From Xenococcus sp. MO_188.B8 (lineage in GTDB: Bacteria; Cyanobacteriota; Cyanobacteriia; Cyanobacteriales; Xenococcaceae): 64,000 nucleotides of DNA. The translations under genes were made by a program, and so were the position numbers. Every line of letters begins with the position of its first letter. The first letter of the stretch is position 1. Positions 8,765-17,609 of this stretch are shown one piece after another. The DNA lies in contig JASJDR010000005.1 of NCBI GenBank assembly GCA_030065615.1, positions 16,702 through 80,701 on the forward strand. Direction: 5' to 3'. The notes below the pieces were generated by a model. It saw only the letters and a program-made list of their open reading frames with translations. It was not told where the DNA came from and ran no database searches.

Positions 8765-10357
8765 TTAACTATTTACTGATAAAAGTTTGCCCACAGTACG
8801 ATTATCTTCAGTAAAGATTGTTCGGGCAACTCGTTGAATATCCTCAGGTGTTACCGCGGTAACAGCTTGCAACTCTTCAAATAAATTGCGCCAATCACCA
8901 GTTTTGGCTTCATATTCTGTTAAGACGCGCGCCATTTCGAGATTAGAATCGAGACTGCGTATCAGCGTGGCTTTAAATTGGGTTTTAATGCGCTTTAATT
9001 CTTCTGTAGTTACAAGTTCGGTTTTTAATAATTCTATCTGTTCTCGCAACGCGATCGCGACATCATCTACAGTACGTCCTGGGGCGGTTAAGGCATAAAA
9101 TAACATCAAGTTAGGATATTTATTACCAGGAAAGCCACTAAAGCCCTGAGCAGTTAAAGCTACTTGTTGTTGTTCGACCAAAGATTGATATAAGCGAGAA
9201 GTTCTCCCACTGCTGAGAATGGCAGCGAGCAAATTATACACCGGATAATCAGGATCGGTTAAACCAGCGATATGATAACCTTCAAGATACCAAGGTTGGG
9301 TAGGTAGTTTGACGATTACTTCTTTAGATTCAGTTTGTTTGGGTTCAATTTTATTCATGTCTGGCGGTGCGGGTTGGTTCTCAAAGCGACCAAAGTAAAC
9401 CTCTACCAACTCCTTTACTTCTTGAGGCTCAACATCGCCTGCGATCGCAAATGTCAAATTATTCGGTGTATAATAGGTTGAGAAAAAATCTCGCACATTA
9501 TCCCTGGTAAGACTTCGAATATCTTCGTTGTAGCCAATAGTTGGGCGTTTATAGGGATGGGTGACAAAAGCAGTATCCAGAAATTCTTCAATAGCTTTGC
9601 CAATAGGAGAATTATCCGTCCGCATTCTTCTCTCTTCCAAGATGACCTGCTTTTCTTTATAAAATTCTCGGAATACTGGATCGATAAATCTTTCTGACTC
9701 GAGGGACATCCAAAGTTCTAATTTATTTGAGGGAAAACTATAAAAATAACTAGTATAGTCAGGAGTCGTTACGGCATTTAAGCCTACACCTCCTGCGGTA
9801 TCAACAATTTGTCCATATTCATTTTGCTTCACAAAACTACTTGCTTGGGACTCAATGTTGCTAAATTCTTCTGTGAGTTGTGACAGTTTAGCTTCATTGC
9901 CTGTAGTTTTAGCCGCTTTCATTTGGTCAAATATACGATCTAACTCGTCTAGATAAACTTGTTCCTGTTCATAATCCTGAGTCCCGATGCTTTTGGTCCC
10001 TTTGAAAGCCAAATGTTCTAAAAAATGGGCTACCCCTGTTTGTCCATCAGGTTCGTCAACTCCTCCCACATCAGCATAAGTCACAAAAGAAACTACTGGT
10101 GCTTCATGATTTTCGATCACAATAAATTTCATTCCATTATCAAGACTGAACTCGGTCACTCTCTCCAAAAAACGCTCAATATAAGGTTGCAGGGAAATCT
10201 CTTCGTTGGCGGTGACAAAACTACTGTTAAGAGTGATCAATATTGCGATCGCAAAAACTATTGGTAACGGTTTTAATAATCTTATCTTGGTAATTTTCCA
10301 AGCTAAGATTTGCCATTTTTTTAACGAATTAAACATAATTTTCAGATACCAGGACAT
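8765..10357 (-). CDS. M16 zinc metallopeptidase (pitrilysin/processing-peptidase type), exported
   Basis: The inverted zinc motif HFLEH is seen in GVAHFLEHLAFKGT (about residues 107-120), with the third ligand region in EKQVILEERRM near 240. The family's C-terminal M16_C domain (VEPQEVKELVEVYFG and onward) follows. The N-terminus has a hydrophobic segment, PLPIVFAIAILITLNSS, ending TANEE, which suits a signal peptide, so the enzyme should act in the periplasm or thylakoid lumen. At 530 residues it is a single M16 half-length unit that would dimerise or work with a partner. An alternative start is the Met at residue 8. It cleaves peptides; the targets are unknown. Confidence 0.9.
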   Translation of the reverse strand: MSWYLKIMFNSLKKWQILAWKITKIRLLKPLPIVFAIAILITLNSSFVTANEEISLQPYIERFLERVTEFSLDNGMKFIVIENHEAPVVSFVTYADVGGVDEPDGQTGVAHFLEHLAFKGTKSIGTQDYEQEQVYLDELDRIFDQMKAAKTTGNEAKLSQLTEEFSNIESQASSFVKQNEYGQIVDTAGGVGLNAVTTPDYTSYFYSFPSNKLELWMSLESERFIDPVFREFYKEKQVILEERRMRTDNSPIGKAIEEFLDTAFVTHPYKRPTIGYNEDIRSLTRDNVRDFFSTYYTPNNLTFAIAGDVEPQEVKELVEVYFGRFENQPAPPDMNKIEPKQTESKEVIVKLPTQPWYLEGYHIAGLTDPDYPVYNLLAAILSSGRTSRLYQSLVEQQQVALTAQGFSGFPGNKYPNLMLFYALTAPGRTVDDVAIALREQIELLKTELVTTEELKRIKTQFKATLIRSLDSNLEMARVLTEYEAKTGDWRNLFEELQAVTAVTPEDIQRVARTIFTEDNRTVGKLLSVNS

Positions 10358-10648
10358 AATTTACATAATTGTATACAAAGTTCTACTATCGCCCATTGTT
10401 AGTCATCCTGATTCCTCGTCGGTACTCGACATGGGGTCAGGGGGTTTTCTCGTTCCTTAATTTATCGTTCTGTGAAGAAACAGGTATAATTACCTCCATC
10501 TATTAGAGAATAAGAAGGCTATTGATTAACTTAAACTGGCTAATAGCCAATCGCAAAGCGATTTCAATCAAAATCATTCAATTCAAAAACGCTTGGTAAA
10601 TCAATCAATTTGATTTTTCCTCCTATTGACTCGTAACTCATAACCATT

Positions 10649-11275
10649 ATGCAAGTTTTTACCCGACCCAGTAGTCCAACCAGCACCGAAGAAGATATTC
10701 GTGAGAGGATTTTACAGGCTGCACTCAAATTATTTGCTCGTAAAGGTTATGATGGCACAACGACCAAAGATTTAGCGAATGCTGCCAAGGTAGCAGAAGG
10801 CACTCTCTTTCGCTATTTTCCTAGTAAAAAAGCAATTCTCATCGAAGTTGCCACCTCTGGTTGGATTGAGATTCTCACAGATCTCTTGACTGAATTAAGT
10901 GAAATGGGTAGCTACCAAGCTATATCTCAAGTGATGCGCCGGAGAATGATTAATATGCATGAAAATGCTGATTTATTACGAGTTTGTTTTATCGAAGCAC
11001 AACATCATAGTGAACTCAGAGAACGCATTCAATCAGAAGTAATAGAGAAAATGACTGATGTAGCAGAAGCATTTTTTGAGACAGCAATGTCTAAAGGGAT
11101 ATATCGCGAAATGAGCCCAAAAATAGTTGCTCAAGTCTTTCTCGGCATGTTTGCGATCGCTGGATTTTCTACTGAAACTATTATCGCTCCCAAGGCTTCC
11201 CCTAAAGCCAAGCAAGAAATGGCAGAAGGAATTGCCGATATTTTTCTCCATGGAGTACTTAACAAAGATGAGTAA
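10649..11275 (+). CDS. TetR/AcrR-family transcriptional regulator
   Basis: Residues 16-65 form the TetR helix-turn-helix: RERILQAALKLFARKGYDGT, then TKDLANAAKVAEGTLFRYFP and SKKAILIEVA. The rest is a helical ligand-binding domain. Proteins of this type are repressors released by a small molecule and often control their own or neighbouring genes. The peroxiredoxin gene starts about 130 bases downstream on the same strand, so co-transcription is possible. A degenerate ligand domain gives no hint of the inducer. Confidence 0.9.
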   Translation: MQVFTRPSSPTSTEEDIRERILQAALKLFARKGYDGTTTKDLANAAKVAEGTLFRYFPSKKAILIEVATSGWIEILTDLLTELSEMGSYQAISQVMRRRMINMHENADLLRVCFIEAQHHSELRERIQSEVIEKMTDVAEAFFETAMSKGIYREMSPKIVAQVFLGMFAIAGFSTETIIAPKASPKAKQEMAEGIADIFLHGVLNKDE

Positions 11276-11403
11276 AAGAAAGCAATTAGATTACGAACAA
11301 ATGTCTCGAAATGTTATAAAAAGCGAAAGTCCAAGATTGCCAGGCAGCTTTTATGGGAACATAAACAATTACAAATGCTGACGTAAAATTTTTGGAGGAT
11401 ATT

Positions 11404-12042
11404 ATGGCAACACTTAGACTAGGCGACACCGTACCTGACTTTACCCAAGCTTCCAACATGGGCGATATCTCATTTTATGATTGGGCTGGAGATAGCTGGG
11501 TAGTTCTGTTTTCCCACCCTGCTGACTATACTCCTGTTTGCACTACAGAATTAGGGGAAGTTGCCAAGCTGCGATCAGAATTCGAAAAACGTAACGTTAA
11601 AACCATTGCTCTGAGCGTGGATGGAGTGACATCCCATAATGGTTGGATTGGCGATATTAACGAAACTCAAAAGACTACTGTTGACTATCCCATCTTGGCA
11701 GATGAAGATAAAAAGGTTTCCGACCTCTATGACATGATCCATCCTAATGCCGATGCCAAGGTGACAGTAAGAACTGTTTTTGTGATCGATCCCAACAAAA
11801 AACTACGTCTAACTCTGACTTATCCTCCCAGTACAGGCCGTAATTTCCAAGAAATCTTAAGAACCATTGATTCTTTACAACTTACTGACAACTATTCTGT
11901 AGCAACTCCGGTTAATTGGAAAGATGGCGAAGATGTAGTAGTATCTCCTGCTATTCCTACCCCAGAAGCCAAAGCAAAATTCCCCAAAGGAGTTACTGAA
12001 ATCAAACCTTATCTCCGGATGACTCCTCAACCAGATAAGTAG
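11404..12042 (+). CDS. Prx6-type (1-Cys) peroxiredoxin
   Basis: Peroxidatic cysteine motif HPADYTPVCTTELGEVAKL lies near residue 45, with the PVCTTE form typical of the Prx6 group rather than the [11 protein letters not shown] of 2-Cys enzymes. The C-terminal extension (VNWKDGEDVVVSPAIPT) is also Prx6-like. It reduces hydrogen and alkyl peroxides. I chose ATG at 11404 because GGAGG at 11394-11398 lies five bases upstream; a TTG at 11392 would put the ribosome site inside the gene. Length 212 residues, normal for the family. It follows the TetR gene and differs from the 2-Cys enzyme at 24143. Confidence 0.94.
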   Translation: MATLRLGDTVPDFTQASNMGDISFYDWAGDSWVVLFSHPADYTPVCTTELGEVAKLRSEFEKRNVKTIALSVDGVTSHNGWIGDINETQKTTVDYPILADEDKKVSDLYDMIHPNADAKVTVRTVFVIDPNKKLRLTLTYPPSTGRNFQEILRTIDSLQLTDNYSVATPVNWKDGEDVVVSPAIPTPEAKAKFPKGVTEIKPYLRMTPQPDK

Positions 12043-12056
12043 ATTTGACTATCAAT

Positions 12057-12101
12057 TTACTAGTTACTAGTTACTAAGAACAACTAGTAGCTAGTAGGTA
12101 A
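12057..12101. repeat. Heptamer repeats TTACTAG / CTAGTAG after the peroxiredoxin
   Basis: TTACTAG occurs at 12057-12063 and 12064-12070, and TTACTA at 12071. The complementary CTAGTAG occurs at 12084-12090 and 12091-12097, then GTAA. Together they form an imperfect hairpin just downstream of the peroxiredoxin stop. Short heptamer repeats of this sort are common in cyanobacterial spacers; here the structure could also serve as a 3' end. Confidence 0.5.
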
Positions 12102-12262
12102 TCAAGTGTGAATTGAGGGATAAGTATCATTAAATTTTCTCTCTCTCTTATAAAGTCTTCCTTAGCTTGAGGAAAAGAAACCTCATCTTCGACCTCTTGC
12201 GAAGCAGAGAAGTCTTTGAGCTCATATAGTTTTGATAGATGGCTTCTCTTCTCTGAACCCAC
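12074..12262 (-). CDS. Unassigned small ORF, possibly a decayed fragment
   Basis: The 62-residue frame reads MGSEKRSHLSKLYELKD, then a charged stretch and IPQFTLDYLLATSCS. Upstream in the same frame the sequence stays open (NPGEYDVNFELV) back to a stop, with no ATG, so the recorded start (GTG) is doubtful. The C-terminus is encoded by the heptamer repeats. I recognise no family. It may be the remains of a larger protein. Confidence 0.2.
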   Translation of the reverse strand: MGSEKRSHLSKLYELKDFSASQEVEDEVSFPQAKEDFIRERENLMILIPQFTLDYLLATSCS

Positions 12263-12300
12263 CAGTTCAAAATTGACATCATATTCACCAGGATTTTATT

Positions 12301-12435
12301 TTAAGCCCCTGGAAAATTATTAGTGGTCCGCAAAAAAAATACCCAATATGCGATGATAACCACGGGAGAATTGCGAACTTGGTTTAATATTTCTTGATCA
12401 TCCAAAAATTATTCAATAATTTGCTCAAGCTCCAT
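12301..12435 (-). pseudogene. Short frame with an internal stop, unrecognised
   Basis: From ATG at 12433-12435 the reverse strand reads MELEQIIE, a TAA at 12409-12411, then in the same frame FLDDQEILNQVRNSPVVIIA and YWVFFLRT to a stop at 12301-12303. The single stop splits a frame that otherwise looks protein-like. It lies just after the Ser/Thr kinase, on its strand. The family is unknown; it may be chance. Confidence 0.2.
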
Positions 12436-12465
12436 TTCTGATAGCCTCACTGTTTAAATAAAATA

Positions 12466-14715
12466 TTAAATTTTCTTAAACTTTAATGCTTGGCTAAGAG
12501 CAATGAATTTTTTTTCTTGAGGTCTTAATCTATCGCCTTTGCCAATTGTCCATTGCAACGCCTCTTGTAATTCTCTTTCATTCAAGAACTGGGATTGATC
12601 CTGACAATTAGAATCTAACCAGACAAGTAGTTTCTTAGCATAAGGTCTTTTATCTTCTAAGAGCATTCTTGCAACCCATTCTTGGTTAAAAATAGATTGA
12701 TAAATACAGTTATGGATTTTTAACTTTCCCTGCTGATTAACAATTAACCTTGTATTTAGTAGTACTTTCTGAATTTGAGCATCAGTTATTGTTTCCTGGA
12801 GCAAAATTTTTCTGTACTCCAGTAGCAACCAGAAAGAGTCATAATTTTCATTTGTCAGAAGATGCTCACAAACTACCTGAAAATGCTGCACTATCTCCTG
12901 ATCTTGAGAATCTTGATTAAAGTAAGTTTGCACAATTTGCTCAATCTGTTGCTCCTCCTTACCTTCAGGAATAGGTGAATTAGAGTCACAGATCAGTTGA
13001 CAAATTTTTTTGGTGAGGAATGGTTGACACTCTGTCCATGAAAGCACCTCTTGAATTACTTTATAAGGGTGTTTAGTTTTCGTTTGTAATTGAGGCCAAA
13101 GTTCTTTGAGAAATTGAGCAACTTCTGTTTTTTCCCGTTCTTCTTCTGCTGAAACCGTTTTATTGTCGTACATATCCCAAACTAAACTATCGATTAGAAA
13201 ATTAAACTCTTGTTGACTTAAATCTTTGTTCTCTACCAAAGCGAGTACTATTTGAAGATGTAGCCCACACAAAAGTTGGGATTTATCCTGGCAATCGGAA
13301 GTGAACCAAGAATTCATCACTTTTTCATAGAGTGGCTTAACTACAGTCTCGTTAGGAACCAAAGATGATCTGAAAGCCTGCTTCTCCATTCTTTGGCTAT
13401 CCCATACTAGACTTTCAATCAAGTAGTCAAATTGGTGATTATTTAGCCGATTATTTTCTGCCCAGTTGATTGCCTCTTGCAATTCCTGCCCTTCTATGAG
13501 TTGGGATTTATCCTGGCAATCGGAAGTGAACCAAGAATTCATCACTTTTTCATAGAGTGGCTTAACTACAGTCTCATGATCGTTAGCGTCGTTAGTAACC
13601 CAACATGGTCTAAAAGCCTCCTTCTCCATTCTTGGGCTATCCCATATTATACTGTCAATCAAGTAGTCAAATTGATTGTTATTTAGCTGATTGTTTTCTG
13701 CCCAGTTGATTGCTTCTTGCATTTCCGACCCTTCAATAAGTTGGGATTGGTCGTTTGAATTAGACTTTTGCCCGTTAGTGAGCTTTAGCTCTGATTGAGA
13801 TTCTTTTTCTAACTGCTTGGATAAATCAAAAGTCCTAGATTTGCGAGTGGAACAAAGCAATAAGTCCAACCACTCTTGCATTCTCTCTGGACGGTTTTCA
13901 GGTTCTATTTCCATCCCTTGGAGAATAGCTTTATTGATGTTGTCGCTCAAAGCAGGATTGAGTTGTTGCGGCGACTCTAATTGCTGATTTTTATATTTAC
14001 GAGCTAGACATGAAGTAGGAATTTTTTTAGTCACTAAAAAATATAGACTAGCTGCCAAACTATAAATATCTACTTGTGGTGTTCTACTATCTATGTCCCC
14101 CCGAGCAATCATCTGTTCCCAAGGGGCGAAACCATCAGTATAGCCAGGATTGGCAGTATAGCTAAGATTAGTAAGGGTTATGGCAATTTCAGTAGCAATA
14201 CCAAAGTCAATGAGCATAGCAATATTATGATCGGGACGAACCATAATATTGCCAGGTTTGACATCGCGATGAATAATATTATTTTGATGACAATAAATTA
14301 AGGCTGAACCAATTTGTCTAATATACTCAACTGCTTCAGCTTCTGATAAGCTATCTCCCCGTAAAACAACTTTTTTTAAATCTTCACCTTCAATAAAACT
14401 CATCAGCATACAGGGAAGACCATTTTCTTCAAAGTAATCAATTACATGGACGATATTTGGATGAGGATTTCGACATAGTTTAGCTAGAATTTTAGCTTCC
14501 TTTTCAAATCCTCGGATATACTTCAAGTACTTCCTTGTTCCTTGTAATTCTGGATTTGGAGTCTTAATTACGCTGAAAAATTCTAAATGAATATGATTGA
14601 CTTTATAAGCAATTCCAAATCCGCCATTGCCTAATTTTTCCTTGATTTCATAGGGACGGCTTCTGAATTTATATCCAGGTTGCCAGGGCTTTTTGATTTT
14701 TATGTTGCGTTTCAT
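12466..14715 (-). CDS. Serine/threonine protein kinase with repeated C-terminal modules
   Basis: The first about 290 residues are a Hanks-type kinase: glycine loop GNGGFG (29-34), ATP lysine in SVIKT, catalytic loop IHRDVKPGNIMV near 150, DFG in LIDFGIATE, and APWEQM in the activation segment. The C-terminal 460 residues hold four related modules of the form 'QSQLIEG.ELQEAINWAENN.LNN.QFDYLI.S..WD', the last (ELQEALQWTIGKGDRL) at the very end. The pattern matches the short 'LLxGxELxEAxxWA' units of cyanobacterial STAND and WD40 proteins. Two modules share a perfect 76-base DNA repeat. It is cytosolic, with unknown target. Length 749 residues. Confidence 0.88.
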   Translation of the reverse strand: MKRNIKIKKPWQPGYKFRSRPYEIKEKLGNGGFGIAYKVNHIHLEFFSVIKTPNPELQGTRKYLKYIRGFEKEAKILAKLCRNPHPNIVHVIDYFEENGLPCMLMSFIEGEDLKKVVLRGDSLSEAEAVEYIRQIGSALIYCHQNNIIHRDVKPGNIMVRPDHNIAMLIDFGIATEIAITLTNLSYTANPGYTDGFAPWEQMIARGDIDSRTPQVDIYSLAASLYFLVTKKIPTSCLARKYKNQQLESPQQLNPALSDNINKAILQGMEIEPENRPERMQEWLDLLLCSTRKSRTFDLSKQLEKESQSELKLTNGQKSNSNDQSQLIEGSEMQEAINWAENNQLNNNQFDYLIDSIIWDSPRMEKEAFRPCWVTNDANDHETVVKPLYEKVMNSWFTSDCQDKSQLIEGQELQEAINWAENNRLNNHQFDYLIESLVWDSQRMEKQAFRSSLVPNETVVKPLYEKVMNSWFTSDCQDKSQLLCGLHLQIVLALVENKDLSQQEFNFLIDSLVWDMYDNKTVSAEEEREKTEVAQFLKELWPQLQTKTKHPYKVIQEVLSWTECQPFLTKKICQLICDSNSPIPEGKEEQQIEQIVQTYFNQDSQDQEIVQHFQVVCEHLLTNENYDSFWLLLEYRKILLQETITDAQIQKVLLNTRLIVNQQGKLKIHNCIYQSIFNQEWVARMLLEDKRPYAKKLLVWLDSNCQDQSQFLNERELQEALQWTIGKGDRLRPQEKKFIALSQALKFKKI
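13275..13575. repeat. Perfect 76-base direct repeat, 225-base period, inside the kinase gene
   Basis: Bases 13275-13350 are identical to 13500-13575. The period of 225 bases equals 75 codons, so the duplication keeps the frame. It encodes the segment that ends YEKVMNSWFTSDCQDKSQL in both modules. The flanking parts of the modules have drifted (an extra NDANDHE in one), so this part was copied or gene-converted recently. Confidence 0.9.
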
Positions 14716-15400
14716 TCGTGATCTTGATTGTTCTTGATCTTGATTGTTCTTGATGCTTTTCCTTTTTGATACTTCTCATTAGTGCTATTTTTTTTATTTA
14801 GCTTGTACAACAACTATTAGTTTCTCATGATGACAGTCACTCTTTGACAGAGAATAATATTGTTAAAGTTATAGAGATCCTGAGTTAGAGTCTCATTACT
14901 ACTCCTGTCGGAGAATTTTAGTTTTCTGCAAGACAGTTGTTGAGTCTTTCTAGTAAGGACATGGCTAGTCTAACTATCATTCGAGCTTTACTCATAGCAA
15001 GATTTTGGTTATGGCAATTTGATTTAGTTTAGAGGATCTCTAATCTATTTAAGATGATCCTACCTTATGTTCGACTAATGTATTACACTCATTATGATAA
15101 ATTAATGTATCGAAATCGTAACAAGCCAGTTGAAGTATAGAAACTCTACTTCTGAAGTAATTAAGAGGCAATTTTTAAAAGTTTGCGATCGCAGAATCAG
15201 AGAATACTTACGTAATATATAACAGTACTGATCGACAAAAATCTGCCATATTTAATAGTTTAATGCTGCGTCCTCACAAGTTCTTCAATTTATTTGTCTA
15301 TCTTGAAAGCAGAAAGAGCGAAGAGGGAGATATTCTATATGATATTGAAATAAATTATGATTGGCTTCAGTAAAGTAAATGGGCGTAATGGGAGCTAACC
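14716..15400. other. 685-base spacer with a 16-base tandem repeat
   Basis: The spacer separates the kinase from the divergent CBS genes. At 14720-14751 the 16-base unit GATCTTGATTGTTCTT occurs twice in tandem, a few bases upstream of the kinase start, so it may affect its expression. A HIP1-like site lies at 15184. I see no gene, RNA or terminator in the rest. Confidence 0.5.
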
Positions 15401-15901
15401 ATGAAAGCAGCAGATATTATGACCAAAAAATTAGTCACTATCAATAGTTTGGCCACTATTACCGAAGCAGCTAGAGTTATGACACAACATAATCTACGAG
15501 CTTTAATTGTTGAGCGCACTTGCGATCAAGATGCTTATGGGATCATCACCGAAACTGATATTGCACAAACGATCGCTCAAACTCACAACCCTGAAGCAAT
15601 TTATGTCTGCCAAGTAATGACTAAGCCTTGTATTGTCGTCAATCCCGATCTGGGGGTAGAACATATTGCCAAATTATTTGCTAGAGCCAAAATTCGCATC
15701 GCACCAGTAATTAAAGACGAACTATTGGGGATTGTTTCTCTGACCGATATCTTGACCAAAACCAATTGTTTAATCCCTTTTCAAGACCAATCAACATCTC
15801 AAAAACTAGAACAATTAACCGAACTACCTCTAGATGAAGCAAGAGCTACAGAACTAGAAACCATAGCAGATCACATCTACGAAAATTGGTGTAGCGGTTA
15901 A
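15401..15901 (+). CDS. Tandem CBS-domain protein, copy 1
   Basis: A 166-residue protein made of two CBS motifs: MKAADIMTKKLVTINSLATI (1-60) and VCQVMTKPCIVVNPDLGVEH (about 68-128), ending in a short helical tail. CBS pairs form Bateman modules that bind adenine nucleotides and sense energy or ionic state. The start ATG follows GGGAG at six bases. It is a paralog of the next gene, 48 bases downstream, and was probably produced by tandem duplication; the two are likely co-transcribed. No enzyme domain is attached, so it presumably regulates a partner. Confidence 0.88.
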   Translation: MKAADIMTKKLVTINSLATITEAARVMTQHNLRALIVERTCDQDAYGIITETDIAQTIAQTHNPEAIYVCQVMTKPCIVVNPDLGVEHIAKLFARAKIRIAPVIKDELLGIVSLTDILTKTNCLIPFQDQSTSQKLEQLTELPLDEARATELETIADHIYENWCSG

Positions 15902-15949
15902 AAAATAATTCAAATTCTTTTGAAAACACAACATGGGAGAAACTAAAAG

Positions 15950-16594
15950 ATGAAAGTCGCAGACATTATGAGCACAAAAGTCATCACCATTCGTAGTTTT
16001 GCCACAGTAACCCATGCGGTGAAGCTAATGCGAGATCATGGTTTAAGTTCACTAATAGTCGATCGCTTGGATGAATCAGATAGCTATGGCATTGTGACCG
16101 AGACCGACATTATCTATAAAGTAGCAGCTAAAGGATATGATCCTGACGAGGTTAGGGTTTGTGAAATTATGACTAAACCCTGTATAGTAGTCAACCCCGA
16201 TCTCAGCACCAAATCCGTCGCCCAACTTTTTGCTAATACCGGTATTCGTCGCGCCCCCATCATCAGAGATCAACTTTTAGGTGTGATCTCCACTACCGAT
16301 TTACTGCTGAGAAGTAACTTTGTGGAAAAACCCAGCGCAGTCTTACTCCAAGAACAGATCGAACGCAAAATTGCCGATGCCCGTAGAATTTGTGCCGAAC
16401 AGGGTTTTACTTCGAAAGAATGTGCCACTGCTTGGGATCTAGTTGAAGAGTTACAGGCAGAGGAAGCTCATCAACAAGAATCAGAACTCAAACAAACAGC
16501 TTTTGACGAATATTGTCAAGAACATCCAGAAGCTCAAGATATCTGGCGATACGATCCTTGGTTTTGCCATTGGGAAGAAGAAGTACCTGCTTAA
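15950..16594 (+). CDS. Tandem CBS-domain protein, copy 2
   Basis: Two CBS motifs, MKVADIMSTKVITIRSFATV and VCEIMTKPCIVVNPDLSTKS, match copy 1 closely, with a similar GIVTETDI repeat. The C-terminal extension to 214 residues is acidic and Trp-rich (WDLVEELQAEEAHQQ to WRYDPWFCHWEEE), absent from copy 1. A ribosome site GGGAGA lies nine bases before ATG. A transposase remnant begins directly after the stop, so an insertion may have landed at the 3' end. Confidence 0.88.
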   Translation: MKVADIMSTKVITIRSFATVTHAVKLMRDHGLSSLIVDRLDESDSYGIVTETDIIYKVAAKGYDPDEVRVCEIMTKPCIVVNPDLSTKSVAQLFANTGIRRAPIIRDQLLGVISTTDLLLRSNFVEKPSAVLLQEQIERKIADARRICAEQGFTSKECATAWDLVEELQAEEAHQQESELKQTAFDEYCQEHPEAQDIWRYDPWFCHWEEEVPA

Positions 16595-16595
16595 C

Positions 16596-16898
16596 TCTTT
16601 GCGTAGTGTTCAGATGTGGCGTATTTGGCAAGCTCATAATCTTATTGAACAGTTGTGGACAATCTTGAAATCGGTCTTGGCAATCGGCTTGATGCGACTT
16701 CGCGGTGATGGTCTTTACACTGGCTTACTCGTTAAGATTATGGCTTATTTATTTTTCACCTCTTTTCAATATTGTCCTGGTTTTCGTCATCTTTCTTTAA
16801 CCCAGATTATGCGTAAATTAAGGCGTGAATGTAATTTACTGCAATTACTGAGTGAGCATTTTCATCTTGATTTCCTGGGAATTACAGCTATTTCTTAG
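16596..16898 (+). pseudogene. Transposase C-terminal remnant (DDE type)
   Basis: From just after the CBS stop, a frame reads SLRSVQMWRIWQAHNLIEQL, then LMRLRGDGLYTGLLVKIMAY and LTQIMRKLRRECNLLQLLSEHF. The 'IEQLW..LKS...I..MRL.GDGLYT.LL.K..AYL' pattern and the 'LTQIMRK.RR' tail are the C-terminal end of cyanobacterial IS4-like/DDE transposases. The catalytic Asp residues and the N-terminal 250-plus residues are missing. No terminal repeats are visible. It is a dead insertion-sequence remnant fused to the end of the CBS gene region. Confidence 0.65.
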
Positions 16899-16937
16899 CT
16901 TTCACCTTCTTTCTGAATTATCAGTAGGTTAACTTTT

Positions 16938-17579
16938 CTATGGTGCTAACCTTTGAATTTCCCAAGCAGATTCGGTATCGGCGCGAGAATATAAAAAGCG
17001 ATCGTGTAGTCGATTCTCTCTACCTTGCCAAAATTCAAAACTATGGGGTACAACTCGGTAACCACCCCAAGCTGAAGGAAGGGGAATTTCTTGGTTGTGA
17101 AACTTGCGTTTAATCTCATCAAATTTTAATTCCAGTATTTTGCGCGATGAGATGACCGTACTTTGTTGGGAACACCAGGCACCGATTTGACTACCTCTGG
17201 GACGGGTAGCAAAATACTTTAAAGATTCGGCAGGAGAAATTTTAGTAGCAGTGCCAGATATTTCTAGCTGACGTTGTAAAGCTTTCCAGAAAAATAGCAG
17301 TGATACCTGAGAATTTGCTTCAATTTGGCGAGCTTTAGTGCTTTCGTAGTTAGTAAAAAAAACCAATCCCTGGCGATCAAAATACTTTAATAGTACCATC
17401 CGTTGTGAAGGCTGACCAGTAGGGGAAACTGTTGCTAAACTCATGGCATTAGGATCGGGGAGATTGGCAGTACAAGCTTGTTGAAACCAGAGTTCAAATT
17501 GCTTAAAAGGATCGCGATCAAGCTCTTCGCGTCTGAGACCTTTGAGGGTATATTCTTGCCTTAAATTGCCGATATCCAT
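16938..17579 (-). CDS. pdxH: Pyridoxamine 5'-phosphate oxidase
   Basis: This FMN enzyme oxidises pyridoxamine or pyridoxine 5'-phosphate to pyridoxal 5'-phosphate, the last step of B6 supply. The sequence shows RMVLLKYFDRQGLVFFTNY (FMN and substrate contact), LLFFWKALQRQLEISG, SRPRG-like ATRPRGSQIGAWCSQQS and the C-terminal PLPSAWGGYRVVP, FEFWQGRENRLHDRFLYSR signature. At 213 residues it is of normal length and complete. It is followed at 30 bases upstream by the L,D-transpeptidase gene on the same strand, so the two may be co-transcribed. Confidence 0.95.
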   Translation of the reverse strand: MDIGNLRQEYTLKGLRREELDRDPFKQFELWFQQACTANLPDPNAMSLATVSPTGQPSQRMVLLKYFDRQGLVFFTNYESTKARQIEANSQVSLLFFWKALQRQLEISGTATKISPAESLKYFATRPRGSQIGAWCSQQSTVISSRKILELKFDEIKRKFHNQEIPLPSAWGGYRVVPHSFEFWQGRENRLHDRFLYSRADTESAWEIQRLAP

Positions 17580-17609
17580 AGTTTAGAAAAGAGTGGGCTT
17601 GAATTCATT

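Noticed and set aside
11392..11403. TTG start of the Prx6 gene
   Set aside because: It would place the GGAGG ribosome site inside the gene; the ATG at 11404 has ideal spacing.
14961..15030. A 23-codon frame with ATG in the spacer before the CBS genes
   Set aside because: No ribosome site, no similarity, length within chance.
16443..16595. Extension of the transposase frame back into the CBS gene
   Set aside because: These codons are the CBS protein read in another frame; similarity to transposases begins only after the CBS stop.
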